Positions 37,310 through 46,497 of a DNA stretch of 64,000 nucleotides are shown here, piece after piece. The translations under genes and the position numbers were made by a program. Position 1 is the first letter of the stretch. Every line of letters starts with the position of its first letter. Source of the stretch: Pseudomonas sp. Au-Pse12 (GTDB lineage: Bacteria > Pseudomonadota > Gammaproteobacteria > Pseudomonadales > Pseudomonadaceae); the NCBI RefSeq assembly GCF_021341665.1, contig NZ_JAJTTH010000004.1:590635-654634 (forward strand), in the 5' to 3' direction. A model generated the notes under the pieces. That model worked only from the letters and a program-made list of their open reading frames with translations, made no database searches and was not told the origin of the DNA.

Positions 37310-39400
37310 ATGTTCGCAGCCGCCGACCAGACGCATTTCAGCCTGACCCTGGAAGGCCCGGACCCGGGGTTCCAGGTGCTGGCCCTGCAGGGCCGGGAAC
37401 GCATCAGCCAACCCTTCGTCTTTGAGCTGGAACTGGTCTGCGAGCGGGCCAACCTGGACCTCGACGCCTTGCTCCACACCCCGGCCTTCCTGCAGCTGGC
37501 CAGTGACGGCGGCGGCATCCACGGGCAGATCCAGCGCATCGCCCAAGGAGACAGCGGCCGGCGCCTGACTCACTATCAGGTCAGCCTGCGCCCGCGCCTG
37601 GCCTACCTGGAGCAGCGCATCAACCAACGGATCTTCCAGCACTTGAGCGTGCCGCAGATCATCGCCCAGGTGCTGCAAGAGCACGGCATTCTCGGCGACA
37701 GCCAGCAGTTCCACCTGGGCACCGCGTACCCCGAACGCCTGTACTGCGTGCAGTACGACGAGTCGGACCTGCATTTCATCCAGCGCCTGTGCGAGGAAGA
37801 AGGCATCCATTACCACTTCCAGCACAGCCGCGACGGGCACCTGCTGGTGTTCGGCGACGACCAGACGGTGTTCCCGAAACGGGCGCCGGTGGCGTACCGG
37901 CAAGACTCCGGGCTGGTGGCCAGCGACCCGGTGATCAAGGCTTTCGAACTGCGTTTCGAAACCCGCCCCCATCGCGTTACCCGCCGCGATTACGACTTCG
38001 AAAAACCGCGCCTGCACATGCAAGCGGCCTGCAAACCCGAAGGCAAGAGCCGCGAGCCTGACCTCGAAGACTACGACTACCCGGGTCGCTTCACCGACCG
38101 CGAGCGCGGCAAGCACCTGGCCCGGCGGGCCCTGGAGCGCCACCGCAGCGACTACCGCCTGGCCTGCGGCCGCAGCGACCAGTCCAACCTGCTCAGCGGC
38201 CATTTCCTGGCCCTGACCGGGCACCCCCATCCGGCCTGGAACGACCTCTGGCTGTTGACTGAAATCACCCATGAAGGCTGTCAGCCACAGGTGCTGGAAG
38301 AGTCCATCACCAGCGACACGCCGCCGCGGGACGGCTTTCACCAGGGCTACCGCAACCGCTTCACCGTCATGCCCTGGGACGTGCCTTATCGCCCGCCCTT
38401 GGAACACCCCAAGCCGAGGATTCTCGGCAGTCAGACCGCCAAGGTCACCGGCCCCCCAGACGAGGACATCCACACCGACGCCTACGGCCGGGTCAAGGTG
38501 CAGTTCCATTGGGACCGCGACGGCCAGGGCAACGACAAGAGCAGCTGCTGGCTGCGGGTGTCCTCGGCCTGGGCCGGCGCCTGGTACGGCGGTATCGCCA
38601 TCCCCCGGGTGGGCATGGAAGTGCTGGTGACCTTCCTCGAAGGCGACCCCGACCAGCCGCTGATCACCGGTTGCCTGTACCACAAGGAAAACGTGGTTCC
38701 CTACCCGCTGCCGCAACACAAGACCCGCAGCACCTTCAAGACCTTGAGTTCTCCAGGGGGTGGCGGTTTCAACGAACTGCGCATCGAAGACAAAAAAGGC
38801 GCGGAGCAGATATTCATCCACGCCCAGCGCGACTGGGATCAACACATCGAGCACGACCAGAAAATCCGCGTCGGCCACCAACGCCACGACACGGTGGAAG
38901 CCAACAGCTACAGCGAGTTCAAGGCTGAAGAACACCACACCGTGCACGCCGATCGCAAAGTCGAAGCGCGCACCAGCGATCACCTGAGCATCACCGGCAG
39001 CCAGCACCTGAAGATCGGCAGTGGCCTGTTCGTCGAGGCCGGCCAGGAAATCCACCTGGCCAGCGGCCTGAAAGTGGTGCTCGAAGCCGGCAGCGAACTG
39101 ACCCTCAAGGGCGGCGGCAGCTGGATCAAGATCGACGCCGGCGGCGTGGTCTTCGGCGGCGCCCAGGTCAAGTTCAACGGCGGTGGCAGCCCGGGTAGCG
39201 GCAGTGGTGCGGCGCCGTTGTTGCCGGGGCCGTTGCGGCAGGCGGATGGGGATAAGCCGGGGGCCTTGCTGCAACAGCGCCTCAAGGAAGAGCTGCCACT
39301 GGTGGAGCTGTGCCAGAAGCCCAAGGGCGGTACGCCCATGCAATGCCCGTTGCAGGATTGCCCCTGCAGGAAAGCCCTGCTGGCCGGGGCCTCGGCATGA
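37310..39400 (+). CDS. vgrG: Type VI secretion spike protein VgrG (TssI)
   Basis: A 696-residue spike protein. The N-terminal gp27-like part starts DQTHFSLTLEGPDPGFQVL; the gp5-like OB-fold follows with DAYGRVKVQFHWDRDG and WAGAWYGGIAIPRVGMEV; then a beta-helical stalk and a DUF2345-like region. The C-terminus has a proline-rich stretch and a cysteine pattern C-x10-C-x4-C-x-C, a possible zinc or PAAR-like tip site. The stop overlaps the DUF4123 gene by four bases, so spike and adaptor are coupled. It is a carrier VgrG dedicated to the downstream effector. Confidence 0.96.
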   Translation: MFAAADQTHFSLTLEGPDPGFQVLALQGRERISQPFVFELELVCERANLDLDALLHTPAFLQLASDGGGIHGQIQRIAQGDSGRRLTHYQVSLRPRLAYLEQRINQRIFQHLSVPQIIAQVLQEHGILGDSQQFHLGTAYPERLYCVQYDESDLHFIQRLCEEEGIHYHFQHSRDGHLLVFGDDQTVFPKRAPVAYRQDSGLVASDPVIKAFELRFETRPHRVTRRDYDFEKPRLHMQAACKPEGKSREPDLEDYDYPGRFTDRERGKHLARRALERHRSDYRLACGRSDQSNLLSGHFLALTGHPHPAWNDLWLLTEITHEGCQPQVLEESITSDTPPRDGFHQGYRNRFTVMPWDVPYRPPLEHPKPRILGSQTAKVTGPPDEDIHTDAYGRVKVQFHWDRDGQGNDKSSCWLRVSSAWAGAWYGGIAIPRVGMEVLVTFLEGDPDQPLITGCLYHKENVVPYPLPQHKTRSTFKTLSSPGGGGFNELRIEDKKGAEQIFIHAQRDWDQHIEHDQKIRVGHQRHDTVEANSYSEFKAEEHHTVHADRKVEARTSDHLSITGSQHLKIGSGLFVEAGQEIHLASGLKVVLEAGSELTLKGGGSWIKIDAGGVVFGGAQVKFNGGGSPGSGSGAAPLLPGPLRQADGDKPGALLQQRLKEELPLVELCQKPKGGTPMQCPLQDCPCRKALLAGASA

Positions 39401-40179
39401 CGTTTTCATTGCTGCTGGAGCGCACCGAGCAGGTGTTGGAAAAGATCTACCAGGGGGCAGATGATCCTTCGCCCACGCTGCTGTTCGACTCCACCGAACT
39501 GGCGGAGTGCCGCGAACAGAGTCCTCTCTGGCTGGACACTGCGCACAACCCCCGGCTCCTTGAATGCGTGAGCCAGGAGCCAGGGTTGTGGCCGGGGCTG
39601 ATCATCGACAGCGCTGCGTCCACGCAGACCCTGCTGAGCCACCTGCGACACATCCTGTTGGTGCGTTTTGGCGAGGATCGCAAGGGGGTGTTGCGCTACT
39701 CCAACCCGACCACGGCCAGTTACCTCTTCACTCTCGACGATGCCCAAAGCCGCGCCACGTGGCTGGGGCCTATTTCGCACGTGCGCTGGTATGGCGGCAC
39801 CTGGGCGGATCAGGCTCGGGGCGAGCAGCGCTGGTTCAGCGTGGACAACCCTGATGCCGAACACTGGAAAGCCATTCGCGGACAGGTTCCGGCACGCCTC
39901 GGCCCGCGCGAGGAACAAGCGTTGCAGCGCCAACGCAAAGAGCACTTCGTTTACCAGTGGTGGAAAAACCAGGGCGATATGGCCTTTGCCCAGGCGTGCC
40001 AGTACCTGGACCAAGGCCTCGACAACGGCTTTGTCCAGGCCGGGGAGTTGCACACATTCCTGGCCTTGCGGTCAGGCTATCCCCACCATGAGCTGCCTCC
40101 TCTTACGCCAAGCGTCAGCAACGAGGAACGCCTGGAGCTGCTGCAACGCTATCTGCACGACAAGGAGTCCCTGACATGA
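39397..40179 (+). CDS. DUF4123 T6SS adaptor/chaperone
   Basis: A 260-residue protein of the DUF4123 (Tap/TEC) family. TLLFDSTELAECR, LIIDSAASTQTLLSHLRHIL and LLVRFGEDRKGVLRYSNPTTASYLF are typical of the domain's N-terminal half. Such adaptors load a specific effector onto the cognate VgrG. The ATG at 39397 overlaps the vgrG stop, and its own stop overlaps the effector start by four bases. The position between vgrG and effector is the usual one. Confidence 0.9.
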   Translation: MTFSLLLERTEQVLEKIYQGADDPSPTLLFDSTELAECREQSPLWLDTAHNPRLLECVSQEPGLWPGLIIDSAASTQTLLSHLRHILLVRFGEDRKGVLRYSNPTTASYLFTLDDAQSRATWLGPISHVRWYGGTWADQARGEQRWFSVDNPDAEHWKAIRGQVPARLGPREEQALQRQRKEHFVYQWWKNQGDMAFAQACQYLDQGLDNGFVQAGELHTFLALRSGYPHHELPPLTPSVSNEERLELLQRYLHDKESLT

Positions 40180-43100
40180 GCGCCCCCATTAACAGCCTGA
40201 GTTCGGGCCCGGCCTGTGAGGCTGGCAAGCTGATTGTCCAGGTCATCGGCAAGAACCATCCCGAGAGCCAGAGGCTGGTGTTGCTGGATCAAGCCCGGAG
40301 CCCGCTCAAGGGCGAGCAGGAAACCCTGGAAAAGGAATGCTGCAGCAGTGTGTTGCATGTCTGGGACAGTGCCGGCCTGGCCAAGGGCCAACTGTGCCTG
40401 GAAATCGCCACCACCCAGGGCGCGCCCATTCGCCTGCCATTGCTCGACAACCTGCGCCCCACGCCCCGCCAGAGCGATGCCCAGTGGAACCAGGTGGTGC
40501 CGGTGCTGCCCTTTGTTGCCTTGCCCGGCAGCAAAAGCGCCTACGACCTCGGCACGCCGGTACTGGCGCGTGACGGCTACGTCTATGTGTTTCATGAAAA
40601 ACAGCTGTGGCGTGAGCTCGAAGTGCGTATCGAGGGCGGCAAGACCACTTACCACGACATCTATGTCACTCAATATCGTCAGGGTGAAGGCTTCAAGCCG
40701 GGTGAACGCAAGGCCAGCGGCCAGGCCCTGGACGACATCTGGCTGCCGGCCAGTTGGAACAACCGGCCAGTGGATGGCTTGCAGCTGTGCTTCTCGGAAG
40801 TTCAGCTCAGCGCGCCCCGCCTGCGGCGCCTGGAACAGGACGCCAAGCTGCGTGGCCTTCGCTGCCGGAGCCCCGACCTGCGCAGCGCCGATCAGCGCTT
40901 CAAGCGGTTGTACAAGAACCTGCCGGACGGCGCGGCGATGTTGCAGGCCTTTGCCAGTTTTGATGTGCACAACGCCGCCAACCAGAGCGCCGTGGCCCAG
41001 GCCAGGACCACCTGGCTCAACCTTCAGTCGAGCGCCTTCCCGGTCAGCGTGACCGCGCCGCAACGCCCCCGGGAGCCGGGCTACGAATGGATGCTCGAAC
41101 ACCCGGGGAGCTACCTGTGCGACCTGTCCGGACAATTCCCCATCGAGGCCAGCACCCAGGCCAAGGCCTTCCTCGACGCCTGCATTGCAGGCAGCGCTGA
41201 ACAGCCCCATGCGGTTTCACTGGAGCTGACCGCCATCGCCGATGCCCTGCAAGCCTCCTTGCCGGCGCCTGAACCCAAGCCCGGCAGCAAGCCGGAAGCG
41301 GAGGGCGAAAAAGCCGATTTATGGCAGGCACAGGACAGCGTGGCCGACGTCCTCGAATCGGCCCGGCAACGCCAACTCTGCGGCGTCTTGCTGGAAGACC
41401 CACGCTACCGCGTGCGCCACCTGCACAGGCGCCTCAACACTCATCACCAGCTGCTGATGCTCTGCGCCCGCCGAGCCGCCCAGGAGCCTAACCACGGCAG
41501 CGCGCTGCTGGTGCAGCAACTGGTGGTGCCACGCCAGCTCGCGGGGCAGGCCAATGCGTTGCATGCCGGCATGGAAAAACTCAACGACACAGGCAAGCAG
41601 GCCATCAACCGCTGCACCGCCACCGTCGAGCGGGCCATGGTCTGGCAGCACATGAACAGCGCCCAGGACCTGCTGAGCGAATGCCTGGAGCAGGGCGTTA
41701 CCCAACAAACCTTCGCCGACCACCTGAGCCTGGAGGGCTTCGACTACCTGGCCGCGCTGTTCACCCTGAGCCAGGCCATGGCTAGCATCGCCCTGCCGCC
41801 GGGGCGCCTCGACCCGTTGTCGCCCACTGGCGACGTGGTGGATGCCGTGACCGGCGTCAGCCTGTACAGCCCCAAGGCCAGCCGTGCGCAGAAATTGCTC
41901 AGCAGTATTGCCGAAGACACGGCCTCGCCCTGGCACCAGATGCTGTGGCCGGCCAGCGACGTGGAAACGGTCTGCGTGCCCTACAAGGTCCCGACCCAGA
42001 ATGACCGAAACCTAGGCGATGGCTGCTTTCGTCCGACCGAGTTGGCCAAGCATGAAAACCAGACGCCACCTTCCCCCGCGCAACAGACACTGCTGGATAG
42101 CGGCCTGCTAGCCAAACTGCTGGTCGAAGGTCGCCTGGACACCTTTCTCACGGCCAACGGCAAAAATACCAGCGCCGCACTGATCGTTTTTTTCGAAAAC
42201 CTGCAAGGCGCCGTGGACACCGCACTGGCCGCGACCACTACTCTCGGCAATGCTGCCAAACAGGCCGAGAAAGCCGCTGCCGGCAGCAGAGCCGCCAGCC
42301 ATTTGGCCAATGAACGGTTGAATCAAATGCGCCAGCGCCTGGGAGCGGAGGCGAGGCCGGTCAACATTGCCTTGCATAGTCGTGGCGTGCAGCAACTACG
42401 CAGCATGTTGCCCGACACCTTTGCGCTTGCTCACTTTGTACGGCGCGCAGCGGTAACCCAGGATCTCTACCTGTTCGGCCTGCAGGACCTGCCCACTCGT
42501 CAGGCAAGAGCGATCACCGTCCACGGTGAGTTTCTCAGCCCAACGGGCGAGGTGCTGGGCAGCACCAACCGCACGCGCATGCCGGCAACGGGCGTGACCA
42601 GCGCCAACCATCTGGTGCTGGCTATCCCGGTCAGTGCGCCCGTCACTCAGTTGATCAGAGAGATGAACCAACAGATCAACGCCGCCCAACAGGCAGACGC
42701 CGTCGCCGCGGCTGACGCGGCAAACAGCACCCGCGCCAGAAGCGCCTTGAACGATGCTCGTGAGCATATAAGTCAGCAGCGGGAGAAAATTCATACTTGG
42801 CGAGTGTTGAACAGCCGGCCTTTTGCGGCGGCGGTGTTGATGTTGGAGATGTGGAATGTAAGGGCGGAGGTGCAAAGCAAAGAAAAAAATATTAGGGAAA
42901 AAGGCGAGCTAAGGGCCGTAGGAAGTACAGCTGGAGCTTACATTGACTTAGTTGTTGCGATGGAAGCTTTGACTATAAAGTTTACAGGCAGTCAATCAAC
43001 AGAAATTTTTACAAGAAGAGCGTTTTATACAGTTTCCGGTGAAGCACTAAATAAGCGACTAGGTAGTACATTAGGAGAAGTTATAACAAAAGATTTGTCT

Positions 43101-43994
43101 GCCCGGTTGATTATTCAATCGATCGGAGGTCTGATCTTTGCCGGGGTAAGTATCTATGACGCCTGGTATGCCTGGCAATGGAACGATCAGGCCATGTATG
43201 GCTATCTGCTAATGGCCGGCGGTGCACTTTCAAGTGTCGCCGCCGGCTGGCTCAGCGGCATGGCCCCGGTACTTGGCATGCACCCATTGAATTGGGTGGC
43301 TTTGCTATTAATCGGCATCGGCTCTGGTCTTGTGCTCTGGTTGAGCAGCACCCCACTGGAAGATTGGTTAAATGTCGGGCCTTTTGGAAGCCGAGACGGT
43401 TCCTCAAACCAACACCTGCAAGATCCGCAAGAGGCCTTTTACCGCCTGCTTGGTGTGCTCGCGGGCATCAGCATTACCGTTGGGCGCAACCCGCTCTTCG
43501 AGCCCAATGCCAAATTGGACGCTCGGGAGGAAGTGCCCCACTCAGTACGTAGTGCCGATACCTTGATTCGTATAGAAAGCCGCCTTCCAGGTTTACTTGG
43601 CAGCTTGGGGAGCGTTGATATTGAGGCTGATTGTCGACTTTGCGAAACAGTTACTTACTACAGCATCAAAGGCTCGCCCTACCGTACTGATATTCAAACA
43701 CCCATCATGTGTTCGATACCCAAGGCTCAGCGGCTGTTCAACGACAGTCTTGAACTCTATTTTTCTACCCCTCCTGCCAATACAGATCCATCTCCCTTCA
43801 AAACCCGTAACTGGTACTGGGCGGTTCGCGCACAACTTATATTGAAGGGCAGTGGAGAAAGCCGCCATTTTCCTGCTCCGGGAGTTAAGGATCCAACACT
43901 TTATGGGCCAGCTCATGCTAAGGCCAACTTTAATAAGACTGAACTCCCATTTTGGGCCGATGAAAAAGCCCATAAGGTGTCAAGTAATGAATGA
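40176..43994 (+). CDS. MIX-motif T6SS effector with C-terminal membrane segments
   Basis: A 1272-residue cargo effector. ARDGYVYVF at residues 131-139 fits the MIX signature hRxGhhYhh, and LWRELEVRIEGG after it resembles the N-terminal region of VasX-type toxins. Residues about 850-900 form an Ala/Gln-rich coiled region. Near the C-terminus three hydrophobic segments are clear: about 977-1000, 1018-1044 and 1050-1072, followed by about 200 polar residues. A pore-forming or membrane-acting toxin is likely. GC content drops from about base 42840, so the C-terminal toxin part was probably exchanged. It overlaps adaptor and downstream gene by four and eight bases. Confidence 0.85.
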   Translation: MSAPINSLSSGPACEAGKLIVQVIGKNHPESQRLVLLDQARSPLKGEQETLEKECCSSVLHVWDSAGLAKGQLCLEIATTQGAPIRLPLLDNLRPTPRQSDAQWNQVVPVLPFVALPGSKSAYDLGTPVLARDGYVYVFHEKQLWRELEVRIEGGKTTYHDIYVTQYRQGEGFKPGERKASGQALDDIWLPASWNNRPVDGLQLCFSEVQLSAPRLRRLEQDAKLRGLRCRSPDLRSADQRFKRLYKNLPDGAAMLQAFASFDVHNAANQSAVAQARTTWLNLQSSAFPVSVTAPQRPREPGYEWMLEHPGSYLCDLSGQFPIEASTQAKAFLDACIAGSAEQPHAVSLELTAIADALQASLPAPEPKPGSKPEAEGEKADLWQAQDSVADVLESARQRQLCGVLLEDPRYRVRHLHRRLNTHHQLLMLCARRAAQEPNHGSALLVQQLVVPRQLAGQANALHAGMEKLNDTGKQAINRCTATVERAMVWQHMNSAQDLLSECLEQGVTQQTFADHLSLEGFDYLAALFTLSQAMASIALPPGRLDPLSPTGDVVDAVTGVSLYSPKASRAQKLLSSIAEDTASPWHQMLWPASDVETVCVPYKVPTQNDRNLGDGCFRPTELAKHENQTPPSPAQQTLLDSGLLAKLLVEGRLDTFLTANGKNTSAALIVFFENLQGAVDTALAATTTLGNAAKQAEKAAAGSRAASHLANERLNQMRQRLGAEARPVNIALHSRGVQQLRSMLPDTFALAHFVRRAAVTQDLYLFGLQDLPTRQARAITVHGEFLSPTGEVLGSTNRTRMPATGVTSANHLVLAIPVSAPVTQLIREMNQQINAAQQADAVAAADAANSTRARSALNDAREHISQQREKIHTWRVLNSRPFAAAVLMLEMWNVRAEVQSKEKNIREKGELRAVGSTAGAYIDLVVAMEALTIKFTGSQSTEIFTRRAFYTVSGEALNKRLGSTLGEVITKDLSARLIIQSIGGLIFAGVSIYDAWYAWQWNDQAMYGYLLMAGGALSSVAAGWLSGMAPVLGMHPLNWVALLLIGIGSGLVLWLSSTPLEDWLNVGPFGSRDGSSNQHLQDPQEAFYRLLGVLAGISITVGRNPLFEPNAKLDAREEVPHSVRSADTLIRIESRLPGLLGSLGSVDIEADCRLCETVTYYSIKGSPYRTDIQTPIMCSIPKAQRLFNDSLELYFSTPPANTDPSPFKTRNWYWAVRAQLILKGSGESRHFPAPGVKDPTLYGPAHAKANFNKTELPFWADEKAHKVSSNE

Positions 43995-45054
43995 TTTATT
44001 AGAGCCGGTGCAATACTACGGACAAGAAGCATACAGTCCTGACAATATTTCAGGTCAATCTGAATCGGCAGAGCGAAGCTGGCTAATTAAGTTTACAGGA
44101 GTGCGTTTACCTTGGGGGAGTACTCAGGAGGTAGTGCCAATCCGTATCATGCAAGATCCAAAACCTGAAAGCATGCGATTTTGGGAAAAGGCTGAAAAAG
44201 AAAAAATAATAAAAATAAATAATGGCACTTATGTTTCTCCACCTTTAGAGGGTGTTGAGCTTCATCAGAGGTATGATCAAGAAAGGTTTAGGTATGCTCA
44301 GCTTCCATTTCGCTCGCAGTTTTGGTTGTTTATGTGGGGGGGGTGTAAATGGGTTTTTGTAATTCTATTAGTGTTCATGGCTTTAGCCCACTTTACTATT
44401 ATGCCTGCATCACAAAAAACTCCGTGGCAGTTTACGGTTGATATGTTTGTTGATCTCTACTCATGGGTATTAGGTGTTCCCCTTGTGTGTTGGGGGATAG
44501 GTAGTCTTGTCGTAAATTATTTTCCGAATATTTGGTTTCGCCCCCCTAAAGGCCCTCTCTGGGAGCTCAATCGTCGCACCGGCCTTGTCACCGTCTTCGA
44601 TTACAAACGCTTCAAAAAAGAAGGCGTTATCGATGAGGTAGTAGCGCCGTTCTACGAGTTCGACGCCTATATCGTCAGTAGCCCGGATCGTCAGGGCCTG
44701 CCTATGAATGGCCTGTTCCTGATCCATCGCTATCGCGATATTCGCATTAACTTCAACAACTTGATTGCACCTGACAACACTCTGCAAAGACCCTGCGCCT
44801 TATGGGACTTCTTCCAGAACTTCATGGATGTCAGCCGTCCCCTGCCCGATATTCCCAAGTACGAGCCCTTTCGCCATTTGGACCCGGTCACCGCCGAATA
44901 CGACCGTCAACACCAACGCCCACCGCGTTACTGGATCGATATGGACGATGAAACCTTCAAGGCCAAGGTCAAGGAAATGCTCGGGAAAATTGATGCTATC
45001 GATACGTTTAATCGCCCAAACTTGATGGCAAACCATGTGCAATACAATGAGTGA
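43987..45054 (+). CDS. Membrane protein, candidate immunity protein 1
   Basis: A 355-residue protein, possibly of the DUF6708 type. Residues 1-110 are polar and share RIMQDPKPESMRFWEKAEKE with the next gene; two hydrophobic segments follow (about 112-135 and 155-180), then a soluble C-terminal domain starting IWFRPPKGPLWELNRRTGLV. The ATG at 43987 overlaps the effector stop by eight bases. The 5' half is AT-rich, the 3' half has typical GC. Its position right after the effector and its membrane topology suggest protection against the membrane toxin. Confidence 0.75.
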   Translation: MNDLLEPVQYYGQEAYSPDNISGQSESAERSWLIKFTGVRLPWGSTQEVVPIRIMQDPKPESMRFWEKAEKEKIIKINNGTYVSPPLEGVELHQRYDQERFRYAQLPFRSQFWLFMWGGCKWVFVILLVFMALAHFTIMPASQKTPWQFTVDMFVDLYSWVLGVPLVCWGIGSLVVNYFPNIWFRPPKGPLWELNRRTGLVTVFDYKRFKKEGVIDEVVAPFYEFDAYIVSSPDRQGLPMNGLFLIHRYRDIRINFNNLIAPDNTLQRPCALWDFFQNFMDVSRPLPDIPKYEPFRHLDPVTAEYDRQHQRPPRYWIDMDDETFKAKVKEMLGKIDAIDTFNRPNLMANHVQYNE

Positions 45055-46114
45055 GTTAGTTGCATCACAAACTTATTACGGGCGGATGGCGTACAGTCCA
45101 GGACATGTCCCAGATCAATCCGAATCCACAGAGCGAAGCTGGCTACTTAAGTTTTCAGGCCAACGTTTACCTTGGGGAAATACTCAGGAAGTAGCGCCGA
45201 GCCGTATCATGCAAGATCCAAAACCTGAAAGCATGCGCTTTTGGGAAAAGGCTGAAAAAGAAAAAATCATAAAAAAATCTAATGGTACTTATGTGTCGCC
45301 GCCTTTAGAAGGCGTTGAACTTCATCAGAGGTATGATCAAGAAAAGTTTAGGTATGCTCAGTTACCATTTCGCTCTCAGTTTTGGTTGCTGATGAATAGT
45401 GCTGGTATGTTGGCTTTTATAGTTTTGCTGCCTATTTCTCTTCTGTCTTTTTTTTCTGGGATGCTCTCGATTGAAGGAGATTCGATTGAATTAGCTATAG
45501 AGGCATTAAAAGGGTTTTTCTCTTGGATACTGGGTATTCCTCTTCTGTGTTGGCTTGTAGGGCACATTGTAGTTAATTATTTTCCGTATATCTGGTTTCG
45601 CCCCCCTAAGGGCCCTCTCTGGGAACTCAATCGTCGTACGGGTCTAGTCACATTCTTCGACTACAAACGCTTTAAAAAAGAAGGCGTTATTGATGAGGTC
45701 ACTGCTCCGTTCTACGAGTTCGATGCCTATATCGTCACCAGCCCGGATCGTCAGGGCTCGCCCATGAATGGTCTGTTCCTGATTCATCGTTACCGCGATA
45801 TTCGTATCAACTTCAACAATCTGATCGCTCCCGACAACTCTCTGCAAAGACCCTGCGCCTTATGGGACTTCTTCCAGAACTTCATGGATGTCAGCCGTCC
45901 CCTGCCCGATATTCCCAAGTACGAGCCCTTTCGCCATTTGGACCCGGTCACCGCCGAATACGACCGTCAACACCAACGCCCACCGCGTTACTGGATCGAT
46001 ATGGACGATGAAACTTTCAAGGCCAAGGTCAAGGAGATGCTGGGGAAGATTGATGCTATCGACACCTTCAGCCGGCCCAATCTGATGGCCCGGCATGTGG
46101 AATACCGTGACTGA
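45047..46114 (+). CDS. Membrane protein, candidate immunity protein 2 (paralogue)
   Basis: A 355-residue tandem paralogue of the preceding gene with exactly the same length. It overlaps that gene by eight bases in the same way as that gene overlaps the effector. The N-terminal and C-terminal domains are nearly identical to the paralogue, and about 175 bases at 45841-46015 match it with almost no change. The membrane segments (about residues 112-180) are strongly diverged. ATG 45047 is chosen over ATG 45035 because of the matching overlap and N-terminus. Confidence 0.75.
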   Translation: MSELVASQTYYGRMAYSPGHVPDQSESTERSWLLKFSGQRLPWGNTQEVAPSRIMQDPKPESMRFWEKAEKEKIIKKSNGTYVSPPLEGVELHQRYDQEKFRYAQLPFRSQFWLLMNSAGMLAFIVLLPISLLSFFSGMLSIEGDSIELAIEALKGFFSWILGIPLLCWLVGHIVVNYFPYIWFRPPKGPLWELNRRTGLVTFFDYKRFKKEGVIDEVTAPFYEFDAYIVTSPDRQGSPMNGLFLIHRYRDIRINFNNLIAPDNSLQRPCALWDFFQNFMDVSRPLPDIPKYEPFRHLDPVTAEYDRQHQRPPRYWIDMDDETFKAKVKEMLGKIDAIDTFSRPNLMARHVEYRD

Positions 46115-46212
46115 AACCAGTGCTCTGGAGGGAGGCGAAGCGAGTAGTTGATTCACCCTGGCAGGCAGCAATAACTGGGTACTTTTAATTAATGAGGCAA
46201 GGACGTTTCAAC

Positions 46213-46458
46213 ATGGCAGAACGTTTGATTTATTGGTTTTTCATCTCGGTGCTCGGTCTTGCGGGAGCCGGTGCTGTCGGGTTTTTTCTGTACAAGGCGT
46301 GGGTGGCTTTTCAATGGAGTGACAAGGCTTATTGGGGATTCCTGGTGCTCGCCCTCGGTGTAGGGCTGTTTGCCTATATCAATACCAAGAAGCTGTATGG
46401 CACCTGGATGGGCCCTTCGTCGGAGCCCGCGCAGGAGCAAGACAAGACCGCCGGTTGA
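46213..46458 (+). CDS. Small two-helix membrane protein, candidate immunity protein 3
   Basis: An 81-residue protein with two hydrophobic helices (about 5-27 and 40-58). Residues 27-50 (YKAWVAFQWSDKAYWGFLVL and four more) match effector residues 994-1017 (YDAWYAWQWNDQAMYGYLLM and four more) at 12 of 24 positions without gaps. AAGGA lies nine bases before the ATG. It follows the second paralogue by 98 bases in the same direction. It may interact with the effector's membrane hairpin by mimicry. No family recognised. Confidence 0.65.
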   Translation: MAERLIYWFFISVLGLAGAGAVGFFLYKAWVAFQWSDKAYWGFLVLALGVGLFAYINTKKLYGTWMGPSSEPAQEQDKTAG

Positions 46459-46497
46459 CCCCCAAGGAGGCCAACCGGGCAGGTTTGACCGAGGCCT

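Noticed and set aside
37283..39409. A 708-codon minus-strand frame opposite vgrG
   Set aside because: Shadow of vgrG; composition is typical of antisense reading in GC-rich DNA and no domain is seen.
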